The notes under the pieces: model-generated
Told to the model about the DNA's origin: nothing
Database searches by the model: none
What the model saw: only the letters and a program-made list of their open reading frames with translations
Translations under genes and position numbers: made by a program
Source of the DNA: Lacinutrix jangbogonensis
Lineage (GTDB): Bacteria > Bacteroidota > Bacteroidia > Flavobacteriales > Flavobacteriaceae
Direction: 5' to 3'
Length of the DNA: 64,000 bases
Assembly: GCF_000797445.1 (NCBI RefSeq)
Contig: NZ_JSWF01000032.1
Coordinates: forward strand, 148,584-212,583
In this document: piece after piece, positions 34,254 to 43,359 of the stretch
Layout of the letters: every line of letters begins with the position of its first letter
Position numbering within the stretch: the first letter of the stretch is position 1

Positions 34254-34979
34254 ATGAAACATACATATACAGTTGCAGGCATGACCTGCAATGGCTGTAG
34301 TGCTTCGGTTGAAAAAAGCCTGAATGCGCTACCAAAAGTGATAAGTGCCTCTGTTGATCTTGAAGAAGCAGAAGCGACCGTTGAGATGTCTCAGTACATT
34401 TCAATAGAAACTTTAAAAGCGGCTTTACCCGAAAAATTTTCAATTTTAGAAAAAGAACAAAAAAATGTCTTTTCATCTGCAAAGCGTGAAGAACAAAAAA
34501 GTGACCTTCAGCAATTAAAACCATTATTTATAATCTTTGGTTATATAACAATGGCTTCAATATTATTGCATTATAAAAATTGGGATTGGAGCGACTTTAT
34601 GCTCGATTTTATGGGCTTATTCTATGTGGTTTTTAGCTTTTTTAAAATATTAGATTTAAAGGGCTTTCCGGAATCTTTTAAAATGTACGACCCATTGGCG
34701 AAAGCCTTTCCTTTTTATGGAAAAATCTATCCTTTTCTTGAGTTGACATTGGGCTTACTGTTTTTAATGCGTATACAAATACCTTTAGCTTTAGCTGTTA
34801 CTATTATTATTTTAGGAGTGACCACAATAGGCGTAACGAAAACACTTTTAGATAAAAAAGCAATACAATGTGCTTGTTTAGGTACAGCTCTAAAATTGCC
34901 AATGACGAAAGCAACATTTATTGAAAATACCATCATGATTATTATGGCAATTATTATGTTAATCAATATCTATTTGTAA
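34254..34979 (+). CDS. Inner-membrane protein: heavy-metal-associated domain fused to MauE-like membrane domain
   Basis: A 241-residue fusion. Residues 1-70 are an HMA domain with the metal site MTCNGC (Cys12 and Cys15). Residues about 88-241 have four membrane helices of the MauE/DoxX-like type, with a conserved CACLGTALKLPMTKAT loop (Cys206, Cys208) before the last helix. The HMA domain is cytoplasmic by topology if the N-terminus is inside. The protein may move a thiophilic metal ion, or electrons for metal handling, across the inner membrane. Its stop overlaps the start of the TonB-dependent receptor gene by one base (TAATG). Confidence 0.85.
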   Translation: MKHTYTVAGMTCNGCSASVEKSLNALPKVISASVDLEEAEATVEMSQYISIETLKAALPEKFSILEKEQKNVFSSAKREEQKSDLQQLKPLFIIFGYITMASILLHYKNWDWSDFMLDFMGLFYVVFSFFKILDLKGFPESFKMYDPLAKAFPFYGKIYPFLELTLGLLFLMRIQIPLALAVTIIILGVTTIGVTKTLLDKKAIQCACLGTALKLPMTKATFIENTIMIIMAIIMLINIYL

Positions 34980-37213
34980 TGAAAAATATATTAAACTTAT
35001 TGATATTATTGCCAATATTTGCAATATCTCAAACGCAATTGAAAGGTGTTATTTTTGAAGAGAACTCTAATAAAACACCGCTTCCTGGAGCTAATGTGTT
35101 TTGGCTTGGAACTAAAGTTGGAGATGTGACTGATTTTGATGGAAAGTTCTCTTTACCTTATAAGAAGGAGTACAGTAAATTAGTAGTTAGTTTTGTAGGT
35201 TATAAAACAGATACATTAACAATACTAGAACCAAAAGCTATTAAACATAGTTTAAAACCTACAAGTGAGCTTGACGAAATTAACATTACTGCGAGAAAAA
35301 AGGCCTCTTCGAGTTCTTATTTATCAGCACAAAATATTATTACTGTAAGTAGCGATGAGTTATTAAAGGCTGCTTGCTGCAACCTTTCTGAAAGTTTTGA
35401 AACAAATCCATCCATCGACGTTAATTTTGCAGATGCTGTAACTGGTACGCGACAAATTAAAATGTTGGGCTTAACGAGCCCATATATCTTAATTGCTACC
35501 GAAAACATCCCATCTATTCGTGGAGCATCTCAAGCTTTTGGACTTAGTTTTATTCCAGGAACTTGGGTAGAGAGTATTCAAATTACAAAAGGAGCTGGTA
35601 GTGTTGTTAATGGTTACGAGAGTATTGCGGGCCAAATAAATGCAGAGCTTGTAAAGCCGTCAAGCGATGATAAATTGTTTGTAAACCTTTATGCAGCTAG
35701 TAATGCGCGTTTGGAATTAAATACACACCTTAATACTAAGGTTAGCGACAAATGGGATACAGGAATCTATTTACATGGAAGTACTCAAAATACAAAGCAT
35801 GATGTAAATAATGATGGGTTTCTAGATATGCCATTGTATAGCCAAGTTAATATCATGAATCGTTGGCAATATACCAATCTAGAAAAAGGCTTCGTGAGTT
35901 TTATTAATTTGAAGTATTTAAACGACCAGAAACAATCTGGACAATTAGATTTTAATCCCGAAACAGATAAGCTTACAACTAATAATTGGGGAAACGAAAT
36001 AGACACCGAACGCTATGAGGTTTCTGCAAAATTAGGTTACGTTAATCCAGAGTTACCATGGCAAAGTCTTGGTTTACAAGCTGCATTTAGTGGTCACCAA
36101 CAAGACTCTTATTTTGGTTTGAATATTTACGATATAGAGCATAATAGTTTGTATGCAAATTTAATATACAATACAATTATAAGCGACTCTAGGCATAAAA
36201 TTAAAACAGGTGTAAGTTATACTTACGACCACTATAATGAACTTGTAAATACTACAGATTTTAAAAGAACGGAAAATTCAATTGGTGCTTTTGTGGAGTA
36301 TAATTATTTTAATTTAGATAAATTAAATGTTACTGCAGGATTAAGAATTGATAAACATAATCTATTAGGCACATTTATTACGCCTCGTCTTCACATGCGT
36401 TATACAACATGGGAAAAAGGTGTGTTTAGAGCTTCTATAGGCAGAGGGAAACGTAGCGCAAATATTTTTGCAGAAAACCAGAAACTATTCTCAACCTCTC
36501 GTGCAATAAATATATTAAACACAACAGGAGAAATTTATGGATTAGACCCAGAAATAGCATGGAATTATGGTGTGTCTTTTTTACAGGGATTTAGAGCGCT
36601 TGGTAGAAAAGGAGAAGTAACAGCAGATTTTTATAGAACTAATTTTAAAAATCAAGTTGTGGTAGATTATGAAAACCCACAAGAGGTAAATTTCTATAAT
36701 TTAAATGGAGAGAGTTATGCTAATAGTTTTCAAGTGGAGTTGCATTATGAAGCTTTCGATAATTTCGATATGCGTTTAGCTTATAAAAATTATGATGTAA
36801 AAACACAATTTAATTCTGGTAAATTAGAAAGACCACTAACACCAAAGCATCGTTTTTTTGCTAATGCTTCTTATAAAACACAAATGCAAGACGGCAAAAC
36901 GGGACAATGGAAATTTGATGCAACTTATAATTGGTTGGGAGCGCAGCGTTTCTCTTCTACACAAAATAATCCTGTGCAATATCAGTTGGCAGATTATTCT
37001 CCTACGGTTGCAACATTTAACGCTCAAGTAACTAAGGTGTTTTCTCCAAAATTTGAAGTATATTTAGGAGGTGAAAATATATTTAATACCAAACAAAATA
37101 ACCCAATAGTATCGGCAGATAATCCTTTTGGTTCAAGTTTTGATACAACGTTTGTCTATGGACCAATTTTTGGTGCTAATTATTTTGCAGGATTGAGATA
37201 TAAAATAAAGTAA
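34979..37213 (+). CDS. TonB-dependent outer-membrane receptor, metal-linked
   Basis: A 744-residue receptor. It has a signal peptide (MKNILNLLILLPIFAISQ), then a carboxypeptidase-like beta-sandwich (about 20-95, LPGANVFWLGTKVGDVTDFD). The plug domain (about 110-240) carries TRQIKMLGLTSPYILIATEN and VESIQITKGAGSVVNGYESI. A 22-strand barrel follows, ending in FGANYFAGLRYKIK. The plug begins with an unusual vicinal cysteine pair at 133-134 (LLKAACCNLSESFETN). Its tight coupling to HMA-domain genes suggests uptake of copper or another soft metal, perhaps as a chelate; the substrate is an inference. Confidence 0.9.
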   Translation: MKNILNLLILLPIFAISQTQLKGVIFEENSNKTPLPGANVFWLGTKVGDVTDFDGKFSLPYKKEYSKLVVSFVGYKTDTLTILEPKAIKHSLKPTSELDEINITARKKASSSSYLSAQNIITVSSDELLKAACCNLSESFETNPSIDVNFADAVTGTRQIKMLGLTSPYILIATENIPSIRGASQAFGLSFIPGTWVESIQITKGAGSVVNGYESIAGQINAELVKPSSDDKLFVNLYAASNARLELNTHLNTKVSDKWDTGIYLHGSTQNTKHDVNNDGFLDMPLYSQVNIMNRWQYTNLEKGFVSFINLKYLNDQKQSGQLDFNPETDKLTTNNWGNEIDTERYEVSAKLGYVNPELPWQSLGLQAAFSGHQQDSYFGLNIYDIEHNSLYANLIYNTIISDSRHKIKTGVSYTYDHYNELVNTTDFKRTENSIGAFVEYNYFNLDKLNVTAGLRIDKHNLLGTFITPRLHMRYTTWEKGVFRASIGRGKRSANIFAENQKLFSTSRAINILNTTGEIYGLDPEIAWNYGVSFLQGFRALGRKGEVTADFYRTNFKNQVVVDYENPQEVNFYNLNGESYANSFQVELHYEAFDNFDMRLAYKNYDVKTQFNSGKLERPLTPKHRFFANASYKTQMQDGKTGQWKFDATYNWLGAQRFSSTQNNPVQYQLADYSPTVATFNAQVTKVFSPKFEVYLGGENIFNTKQNNPIVSADNPFGSSFDTTFVYGPIFGANYFAGLRYKIK

Positions 37214-37216
37214 TAA

Positions 37217-37240
37217 ATTCCTGCGCAAGTTAGGAATCTC
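37217..37240 (+). repeat. Palindromic repeat, copy 2
   Basis: A degenerate copy with left arm ATTCCTGC and right part TTAGGAATCTC, located right after the TonB receptor stop codon and before the periplasmic HMA gene. Confidence 0.55.
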
Positions 37241-37261
37241 ATAATTATAAACTTAAACAAT

Positions 37262-37633
37262 ATGAAATCAATGAAACTAATAAAAAACACAGTAATAGTT
37301 TTAGTACTATTAATAACATCTGTAACATTCGCACAGAATAAAAATGAACGCGCCTCTTTAGAAGTAGATGGCGTTTGTTTAATGTGTAAAAAGAGAATTG
37401 AAAAAGCAAGTTTAAACACCAAAGGCGTTAAGTCTGCTATTTGGAATGTTGAAACACACGAATTAAAACTAATTTTCGACGAACGTAAAACAAATTTAGA
37501 AACTATTTCTAAAAGTATTGCAGAAGTTGGACACGACACTAAAGAATTAAAAGCAACAGAAGAAGCTTATAATACTGTCCATCCATGTTGTAAGTATCGT
37601 GATGAAGAGGTACAAGAAGATCACAAAGATTAG
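37262..37633 (+). CDS. Periplasmic heavy-metal-associated (HMA) protein
   Basis: A 123-residue exported protein: signal peptide (about 1-24, ending VTFAQ), then an HMA fold with the metal-binding pair C39-L-M-C42 (DGVCLMCKKRIEKASL), and a C-terminal HPCCKYRDE motif followed by an acidic tail. It is likely a periplasmic metallochaperone working between the TonB-dependent receptor just upstream and the HMA-MauE membrane protein. A terminator follows, closing the cluster. Confidence 0.85.
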   Translation: MKSMKLIKNTVIVLVLLITSVTFAQNKNERASLEVDGVCLMCKKRIEKASLNTKGVKSAIWNVETHELKLIFDERKTNLETISKSIAEVGHDTKELKATEEAYNTVHPCCKYRDEEVQEDHKD

Positions 37634-37647
37634 TAATAGATTAAGTA

Positions 37648-37680
37648 ATAAAGCCTGAATTTCTATTCAGGCTTTTTATT
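37648..37680 (+). terminator. Terminator of the metal-trafficking cluster
   Basis: A perfect 10-bp stem (AAGCCTGAAT at 37651-37660 with ATTCAGGCTT at 37665-37674) with a 4-base loop, followed by a T-rich run. Confidence 0.88.
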
Positions 37681-37688
37681 TTCAATTT

Positions 37689-38030
37689 ATGCCATACAGA
37701 ATTTACGTTATAGAACTATCCAAACGAGTGTTTACCGAAAACGCAAAGTTTAGAACTGCTAATCCACAGTTTAATGGTGTTTTGGAATGCTTGTATGTTG
37801 GTATGACGAGTAAAACACCAAAGGAACGCTTCATCCAACACAAAACAGGTTATAGAAATAAGAAAGGACATAAACTGTCATCTAATAGTGTAGAAAAGTA
37901 TGGTTCTTATTTAATATCAAGTTTATACAATCATATAGATCCAATTGTAACTAGAGCAGAAGCGCTTAAAATGGAATAAGCTTTGGCTTTGGAATTAAGG
38001 CGAAAACGTTATGCGGTTTGGTTTAATTAA
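37689..38030 (+). pseudogene. GIY-YIG nuclease-like protein, C-terminus cut by a stop codon
   Basis: Translation from 37689 gives 96 residues with a GIY-YIG-like core (LYVGMTSKTPKERFIQHKTG) and stops at TAA 37977-37979. The frame then continues without change for 16 codons, ALALELRRKRYAVWFN, to a second stop at 38028-38030. This tail is what intact relatives carry (from memory, ...EWELALKLRRQRYAVWFN). A single change of CAA to TAA explains the stop. The N-terminus has YVIELSKRVF. The protein may still be partly functional, as only the last helix/strand is lost. It is a small stand-alone gene after a terminator. Confidence 0.65.
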
Positions 38031-38144
38031 GATTGCTTGACTTTGTTAAAAAAATAAAGCTCAATTTCGTATCATACTAATACACCTTTGCTGGGCTTGT
38101 CTCAGTATTGGAATAATTTATTTTACAGAAGTACTACCTTCAAT

Positions 38145-39104
38145 ATGGCAAAAAAACACAGAATTAAAATCATAAAACGCTTTTTATTTATCTTTCTAAT
38201 TCTAGGATTATTATTAACTCACTTTTTTATTCCACGTCTTATTTCTGAAATAAGAAACCCAATTGTAGGTTTAATTAAACGAAATCGCAATGTCAGTCAT
38301 AAACTAATAACTAATGAAGACTCAGAAATAAAAAGAAAGACAATAGTAATAAAATCATTTGATAATATTAAGCTCTCAGCTAGTTTAACGTATTCAGATG
38401 TAGACCCTATTAAAGGTACTGTGATTTTACTACATGGCATAAGATCTAACAAAGATCATTTTAAAGGTTTAAGTTCTTTGTTGTCTAAAAATGGATATAA
38501 TTCAGTTGCTCTGGATTTAAGAGCACACGGAGAAAGCGAAGGTCAGTTTTGTTCCTTTGGAGTAAACGAAAAAAAAGATGTTACGAAGTTAATTGACTAT
38601 TTATATGAAAAAGAAGACTTAAATTATATTGGGATTTGGGGGCAATCTTTAGGTGGAGCAATTAGTTTACAGGCCATGGGATTTGATGCGCGATTGAAAT
38701 TTGGAATTGTAGAAAGTGCATTCTCTGATTTCAAAACGATTGTGAATGATTACTTTCATCGCTATGCTGGATTTAGCTTTGCACCTTTTTCAAATTATTT
38801 AGTTAATAGAACTGGAAATATTGCAGCGTTTAATCCAAATGAAGCCAAACCAATTAAATACTGCGAAAATATAACCCAACCAGTTTTAATTGTACATGGT
38901 AATGATGATAAGCGTATTAATATAAAATATGGAAAGGATAATTTTTTTAAAATAAAAAGTACTGATAAGGAGTTTTTAGTAGTTGATACAGCAAACCATA
39001 CTAATGTTTGGAATGTTGGCGGTGAAAAGTATTTTAATAAAGTGATCTCATTTTTAGATAAGCATGCAGCGGCTAATAGTAGTTTAAGTCTAGTAAAAAA
39101 GTAG
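38145..39104 (+). CDS. Membrane-anchored alpha/beta hydrolase
   Basis: About 319 residues from the ATG at 38145 (the frame stays open to a start at 38088, but the shorter form has the better N-terminus, MAKKHRIKIIKRF). One N-terminal membrane helix (LFIFLILGLLLTHFFI) precedes a serine-hydrolase fold: oxyanion region LLHGIRSNKDHF, nucleophile elbow GIWGQSLGGA (Ser), acid near VHGNDDKRI, and His in DTANHTNVW. It resembles alpha/beta hydrolases of the YfhR/BAAT type that act on unknown esters at the membrane. It is monocistronic, converging on groL. Confidence 0.83.
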   Translation: MAKKHRIKIIKRFLFIFLILGLLLTHFFIPRLISEIRNPIVGLIKRNRNVSHKLITNEDSEIKRKTIVIKSFDNIKLSASLTYSDVDPIKGTVILLHGIRSNKDHFKGLSSLLSKNGYNSVALDLRAHGESEGQFCSFGVNEKKDVTKLIDYLYEKEDLNYIGIWGQSLGGAISLQAMGFDARLKFGIVESAFSDFKTIVNDYFHRYAGFSFAPFSNYLVNRTGNIAAFNPNEAKPIKYCENITQPVLIVHGNDDKRINIKYGKDNFFKIKSTDKEFLVVDTANHTNVWNVGGEKYFNKVISFLDKHAAANSSLSLVKK

Positions 39105-39154
39105 TGCTGATTTTTAATTCGTTAAACACTCAACCGTTAAATAATCATATAAAC

Positions 39155-39196
39155 AAAAAAAATGCTCCTAGAGATTTATCTAGAAGCATTTTTTAT
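39155..39196. terminator. Terminator between the alpha/beta hydrolase gene and groL
   Basis: A 12-bp stem with one mismatch (AATGCTCCTAGA at 39161-39172 with TCTAGAAGCATT at 39179-39190) is flanked by A and T runs on both sides. It works for groL on the minus strand and for the hydrolase gene on the plus strand. Confidence 0.85.
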
Positions 39197-39219
39197 AATT
39201 TATCTATAGTGATTCACCA

Positions 39220-40854
<1,635 letters not shown>

Positions 40855-40897
40855 TTAAATCTTTTGTTTTTAGTTTGAAAATCTAGTTAAAATTAGT

Positions 40898-40922
40898 GAG
40901 ATTCCTACCTACGCAGGAATGA
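40898..40922 (-). repeat. Palindromic repeat, copy 3 (inside the groS-groL spacer)
   Basis: Left arm ATTCCTAC, centre CTAC, right arm GCAGGAAT, flanked by GAG and GAC; this is the family consensus in inverted orientation. It lies between the groS stop and the groL start, within the presumed operon transcript, where it can form a stem-loop. Confidence 0.7.
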
Positions 40923-40926
40923 CAGA

Positions 40927-41205
40927 TTATATAATAGCCATTATATCTTCCTCACGCATCATTAAATAGTCTGTGCCATCTAACTTAATTTCAGACCCAG
41001 AGTACTTTCCATAAAGTACAGTATCTCCAACTTTAACAGTTAGTGGTTCGTCTTTTTTTCCATTTCCAACAGCAACTACAGTACCTTTATGTTGTTTCTC
41101 TTGTGCGCTATCTGGAATATATAGTCCAGAAGCAGTTTGTGTTTCAGCAGGAAGTGCTTCAACAAGAACACGGTCTGCTAGTGGTTTAATGTTTATTTTG
41201 CTCAT
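40927..41205 (-). CDS. groS: Co-chaperonin GroES
   Basis: The 92-residue co-chaperonin: [18 protein letters not shown] at the start, the mobile loop around [14 protein letters not shown], and [20 protein letters not shown] at the end. It caps GroEL. No CIRCE-type inverted repeat was seen upstream; only an imperfect -7 box (TATCTTTA on the minus strand, 41232-41239) is present. Confidence 0.97.
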   Translation of the reverse strand: MSKINIKPLADRVLVEALPAETQTASGLYIPDSAQEKQHKGTVVAVGNGKKDEPLTVKVGDTVLYGKYSGSEIKLDGTDYLMMREEDIMAII

Positions 41206-41337
41206 TGTTATTTTTGTTATGTCCTAAGTTATAAAGATAAGACGGTTATGTATATTTTAGAATTTATAGTAAGCTAAAAATGTGCCATTTATAAGTAACT
41301 GACAAACTTACAGACTATTTTTAGTAACGTTTAAAAA

Positions 41338-41371
41338 CAAAAAATGCCAACTGTAAAGTTGGCATTTTTAT
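41338..41371. terminator. Terminator downstream of secG
   Basis: A perfect 12-bp stem (AAAATGCCAACT at 41341-41352 with AGTTGGCATTTT at 41357-41368) with a 4-base loop sits between the secG stop and groS. It separates the secG unit from the groS-groL unit. Confidence 0.9.
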
Positions 41372-41391
41372 AATATTATATTAATCTCTTG

Positions 41392-41739
41392 TTATTCATT
41401 ATCTATAACTTTAGTTGCATCATCTACAGCTGGTGTTGTTGCAGGTGCAACAGGAACACTAATTGCATTTGGATCTAAAGCTTTTGAGTCTGCTTGAACT
41501 CCAGAACGTGGAATAGATAAGCTAGACGCTAAAATTAATGCTACTAAAATAGCACCTAATGCCCAAGTACTTTTATCTAAAAAGTCTGTTGTTTTCTTTA
41601 CTCCTCCTAATTGTTGAGTTCCACCGCCTCCAAAAGAAGATGATAAGCCGCCACCTTTAGGGTTTTGTACCATTATTACTACGATTAGTAAAAATGCAAC
41701 CACTACCATTAGTACTAAAAATATTATAAATTGTCCCAT
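41392..41739 (-). CDS. secG: Preprotein translocase subunit SecG
   Basis: A 115-residue inner-membrane protein with two helices joined by a glycine-rich loop: IIFLVLMVVVAFLLIVVIMV, then QNPKGGGLSSSFGGGGTQQL, then WALGAILVALILASS. It assists SecYE-mediated protein export. The C-terminal tail is Ala/Pro/Val-rich. Its ATG overlaps the stop of the upstream TPR-like gene by one base. Confidence 0.94.
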   Translation of the reverse strand: MGQFIIFLVLMVVVAFLLIVVIMVQNPKGGGLSSSFGGGGTQQLGGVKKTTDFLDKSTWALGAILVALILASSLSIPRSGVQADSKALDPNAISVPVAPATTPAVDDATKVIDNE

Positions 41740-42695
41740 TATTCCTTATTGTTTTGTTCTTGTAATTCGTTTATTGCCTTAATTTGGTCTGCAAAGAAAC
41801 CACTTTTTTCTGGATATTTCAAACTTAATATTTTATAAGATTGAATTGCCTTTTTATAGTTCTTCTGTTCAAGATAAATACGCGCCAAAGTCTCTGTCAT
41901 TAAGGCTTCTGGTTGTATCATTTGTGCTTTCGCAATGTTATGTTTTGATGCTGGTGTTCTTTTTGCGACTAGCTTTGGACTTTTTTCTATAAATTTTTCA
42001 ATAAGATCAAACTTTTTAGCTCTTGCCGAGTTGCTAATACTATTTTTAGGTTTTTTGTCTTCGGAAATAGGCTCATTAGTTTTTAACTCACGATTAATAG
42101 GAGTAAAGCGCGGTAAACTTAACCACGCGTTAAAAGAATGTGTTTCGTTTTTATTAAACTGAAGCGGTTTTCCAATATTTAAAATGTCTTCTGGTGCTAT
42201 TGTGTTTTTGGTTTCAGCTTCCGAAGTTTGCGTTTTTGGTTCGATTTCCGTTTCAACTTCAAAATTAGCGACTTGCTCTTTGTCAATTTTAGGCTGAAAT
42301 AACTCAGGGTCTAAAGTCTCTCTTGTATCTTCAATTTGTTGCTTTAAAATAGCGTCTATTGCTACGCTTTTTTGTATTGAAATGTCCTCCATAGTAACAT
42401 CTATATCTTGTATATGTGCTGTGTTTTGTTTAATGAATTGAGAAATTTCATTTTGCGCAAATGTTTCAGAAGTTATAAAATCAAACAAAATACTTCTGTC
42501 TGTAGTATAAGCAGCAGTTGCTTTTAGAGCATTATTATATTTAAAGCTCTCAGCATTTTTTAAACCTTTAAGATGCAGTGCTCTCGCAGATTGAAAATAA
42601 GGAAAAGCATCTACAACACTCTTTAGGCCATCGGTTTGCGACGTGCTAATGTGCTGAGGTGCTTTAATTATATTTAAAAATTCTGACTGATTCAT
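41739..42695 (-). CDS. Conserved flavobacterial protein with C-terminal TPR-like repeat
   Basis: A 318-residue soluble protein without signal peptide. The N-terminal 90 residues are helical (DAFPYFQSARALHLKGLKNA, then FKYNNALKATAAYTTDRSIL). The middle is acidic and low in complexity. The C-terminal 60 residues contain a tetratricopeptide-like unit (ETLARIYLEQKNYKKAIQSY, then SLKYPEKSGFFADQI). It is translationally coupled to secG (TAATG overlap) and lies downstream of lptE. I do not recognise a specific function; the genomic position hints at envelope assembly but does not prove it. Confidence 0.78.
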   Translation of the reverse strand: MNQSEFLNIIKAPQHISTSQTDGLKSVVDAFPYFQSARALHLKGLKNAESFKYNNALKATAAYTTDRSILFDFITSETFAQNEISQFIKQNTAHIQDIDVTMEDISIQKSVAIDAILKQQIEDTRETLDPELFQPKIDKEQVANFEVETEIEPKTQTSEAETKNTIAPEDILNIGKPLQFNKNETHSFNAWLSLPRFTPINRELKTNEPISEDKKPKNSISNSARAKKFDLIEKFIEKSPKLVAKRTPASKHNIAKAQMIQPEALMTETLARIYLEQKNYKKAIQSYKILSLKYPEKSGFFADQIKAINELQEQNNKE

Positions 42696-42796
42696 ATTTT
42701 TTACTTGACCTTAATTCATTTTAAGAAAAAAACAATCTGTAATTTATATTTTGTTTCCTCTATTTTTGAAAGCGCTATTCGCAGTGCACAACGGGA

Positions 42797-43303
42797 TTAC
42801 CACTTAGCCAAAGATGCGTTAAAAATATCTTGAGTAATACGCTCGAAAATTTCATCTAAAGCACTGTCTTTTACACTACCTGTTAGTAAAGAGCTTCCTT
42901 CATAATCATAGAAAAATGAAAAGGTTTGCTCGAAATCATCATCTTCCGCTTTTTTATTGTAAAAACGTACACGAATAGCAACAGTTATTCTGTTTTGTGC
43001 TGCTGTATTGTTTGCTGTTGCTGTGGTTGGAGAAATACGATATTTTGTAATTTCACCTTCGTAAACCAAGTCGCCATTAGAATTAACGAGCTCTAAGTTG
43101 GTTTGGTTTTGTATTAAGTCTTGCAATGCAATAGTGAAATCTCTATCGACTCCAGGCTCTATTTGTGCTGCAGTATTTTGAAAATAATTAACCTGAAATG
43201 ATTTTACATCATCTTTAATGTTTGTCCCAGATAAAGAATAAAAGCCACAACTAAAAAGGGTTGCAGTTACTATTAATATTAGAATGTGTTTTATATATCT
43301 CAT
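42797..43303 (-). CDS. lptE: LPS-assembly lipoprotein LptE
   Basis: About 168 residues from the ATG at 43303 (MRYIKHILILIVTATLFSC), a lipoprotein signal with Cys followed by GFYSLSGTNI, a hallmark of LptE in Bacteroidota. The frame stays open six codons further to 43321, but that extension runs into a palindromic repeat. LptE plugs the LptD barrel that places LPS in the outer leaflet. Strands such as ITVAIRVRFYNKKAED fit the family. It lies between the sigma-54 activator and the TPR-like/secG genes on the same strand. Confidence 0.88.
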   Translation of the reverse strand: MRYIKHILILIVTATLFSCGFYSLSGTNIKDDVKSFQVNYFQNTAAQIEPGVDRDFTIALQDLIQNQTNLELVNSNGDLVYEGEITKYRISPTTATANNTAAQNRITVAIRVRFYNKKAEDDDFEQTFSFFYDYEGSSLLTGSVKDSALDEIFERITQDIFNASLAKW

Positions 43304-43316
43304 TAATAACATTTTT

Positions 43317-43340
43317 GTCATTTTTGCGTGGGCAGAATGC
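43317..43340 (-). repeat. Palindromic repeat, copy 4
   Basis: A degenerate copy: GTCATTTTTGCGTGGGCAG followed by AATGC, against the consensus TCATTCCTGCGTAGGCAGGAATCTC in parts. It lies just upstream of lptE and downstream of the sigma-54 activator. Confidence 0.45.
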
Positions 43341-43359
43341 TTTTTATAATAACGAAAAA

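Noticed and set aside
41206..41337. CIRCE operator in front of groS
   Set aside because: No TTAGCACTC-N9-GAGTGCTAA-like inverted repeat is present in the upstream region.
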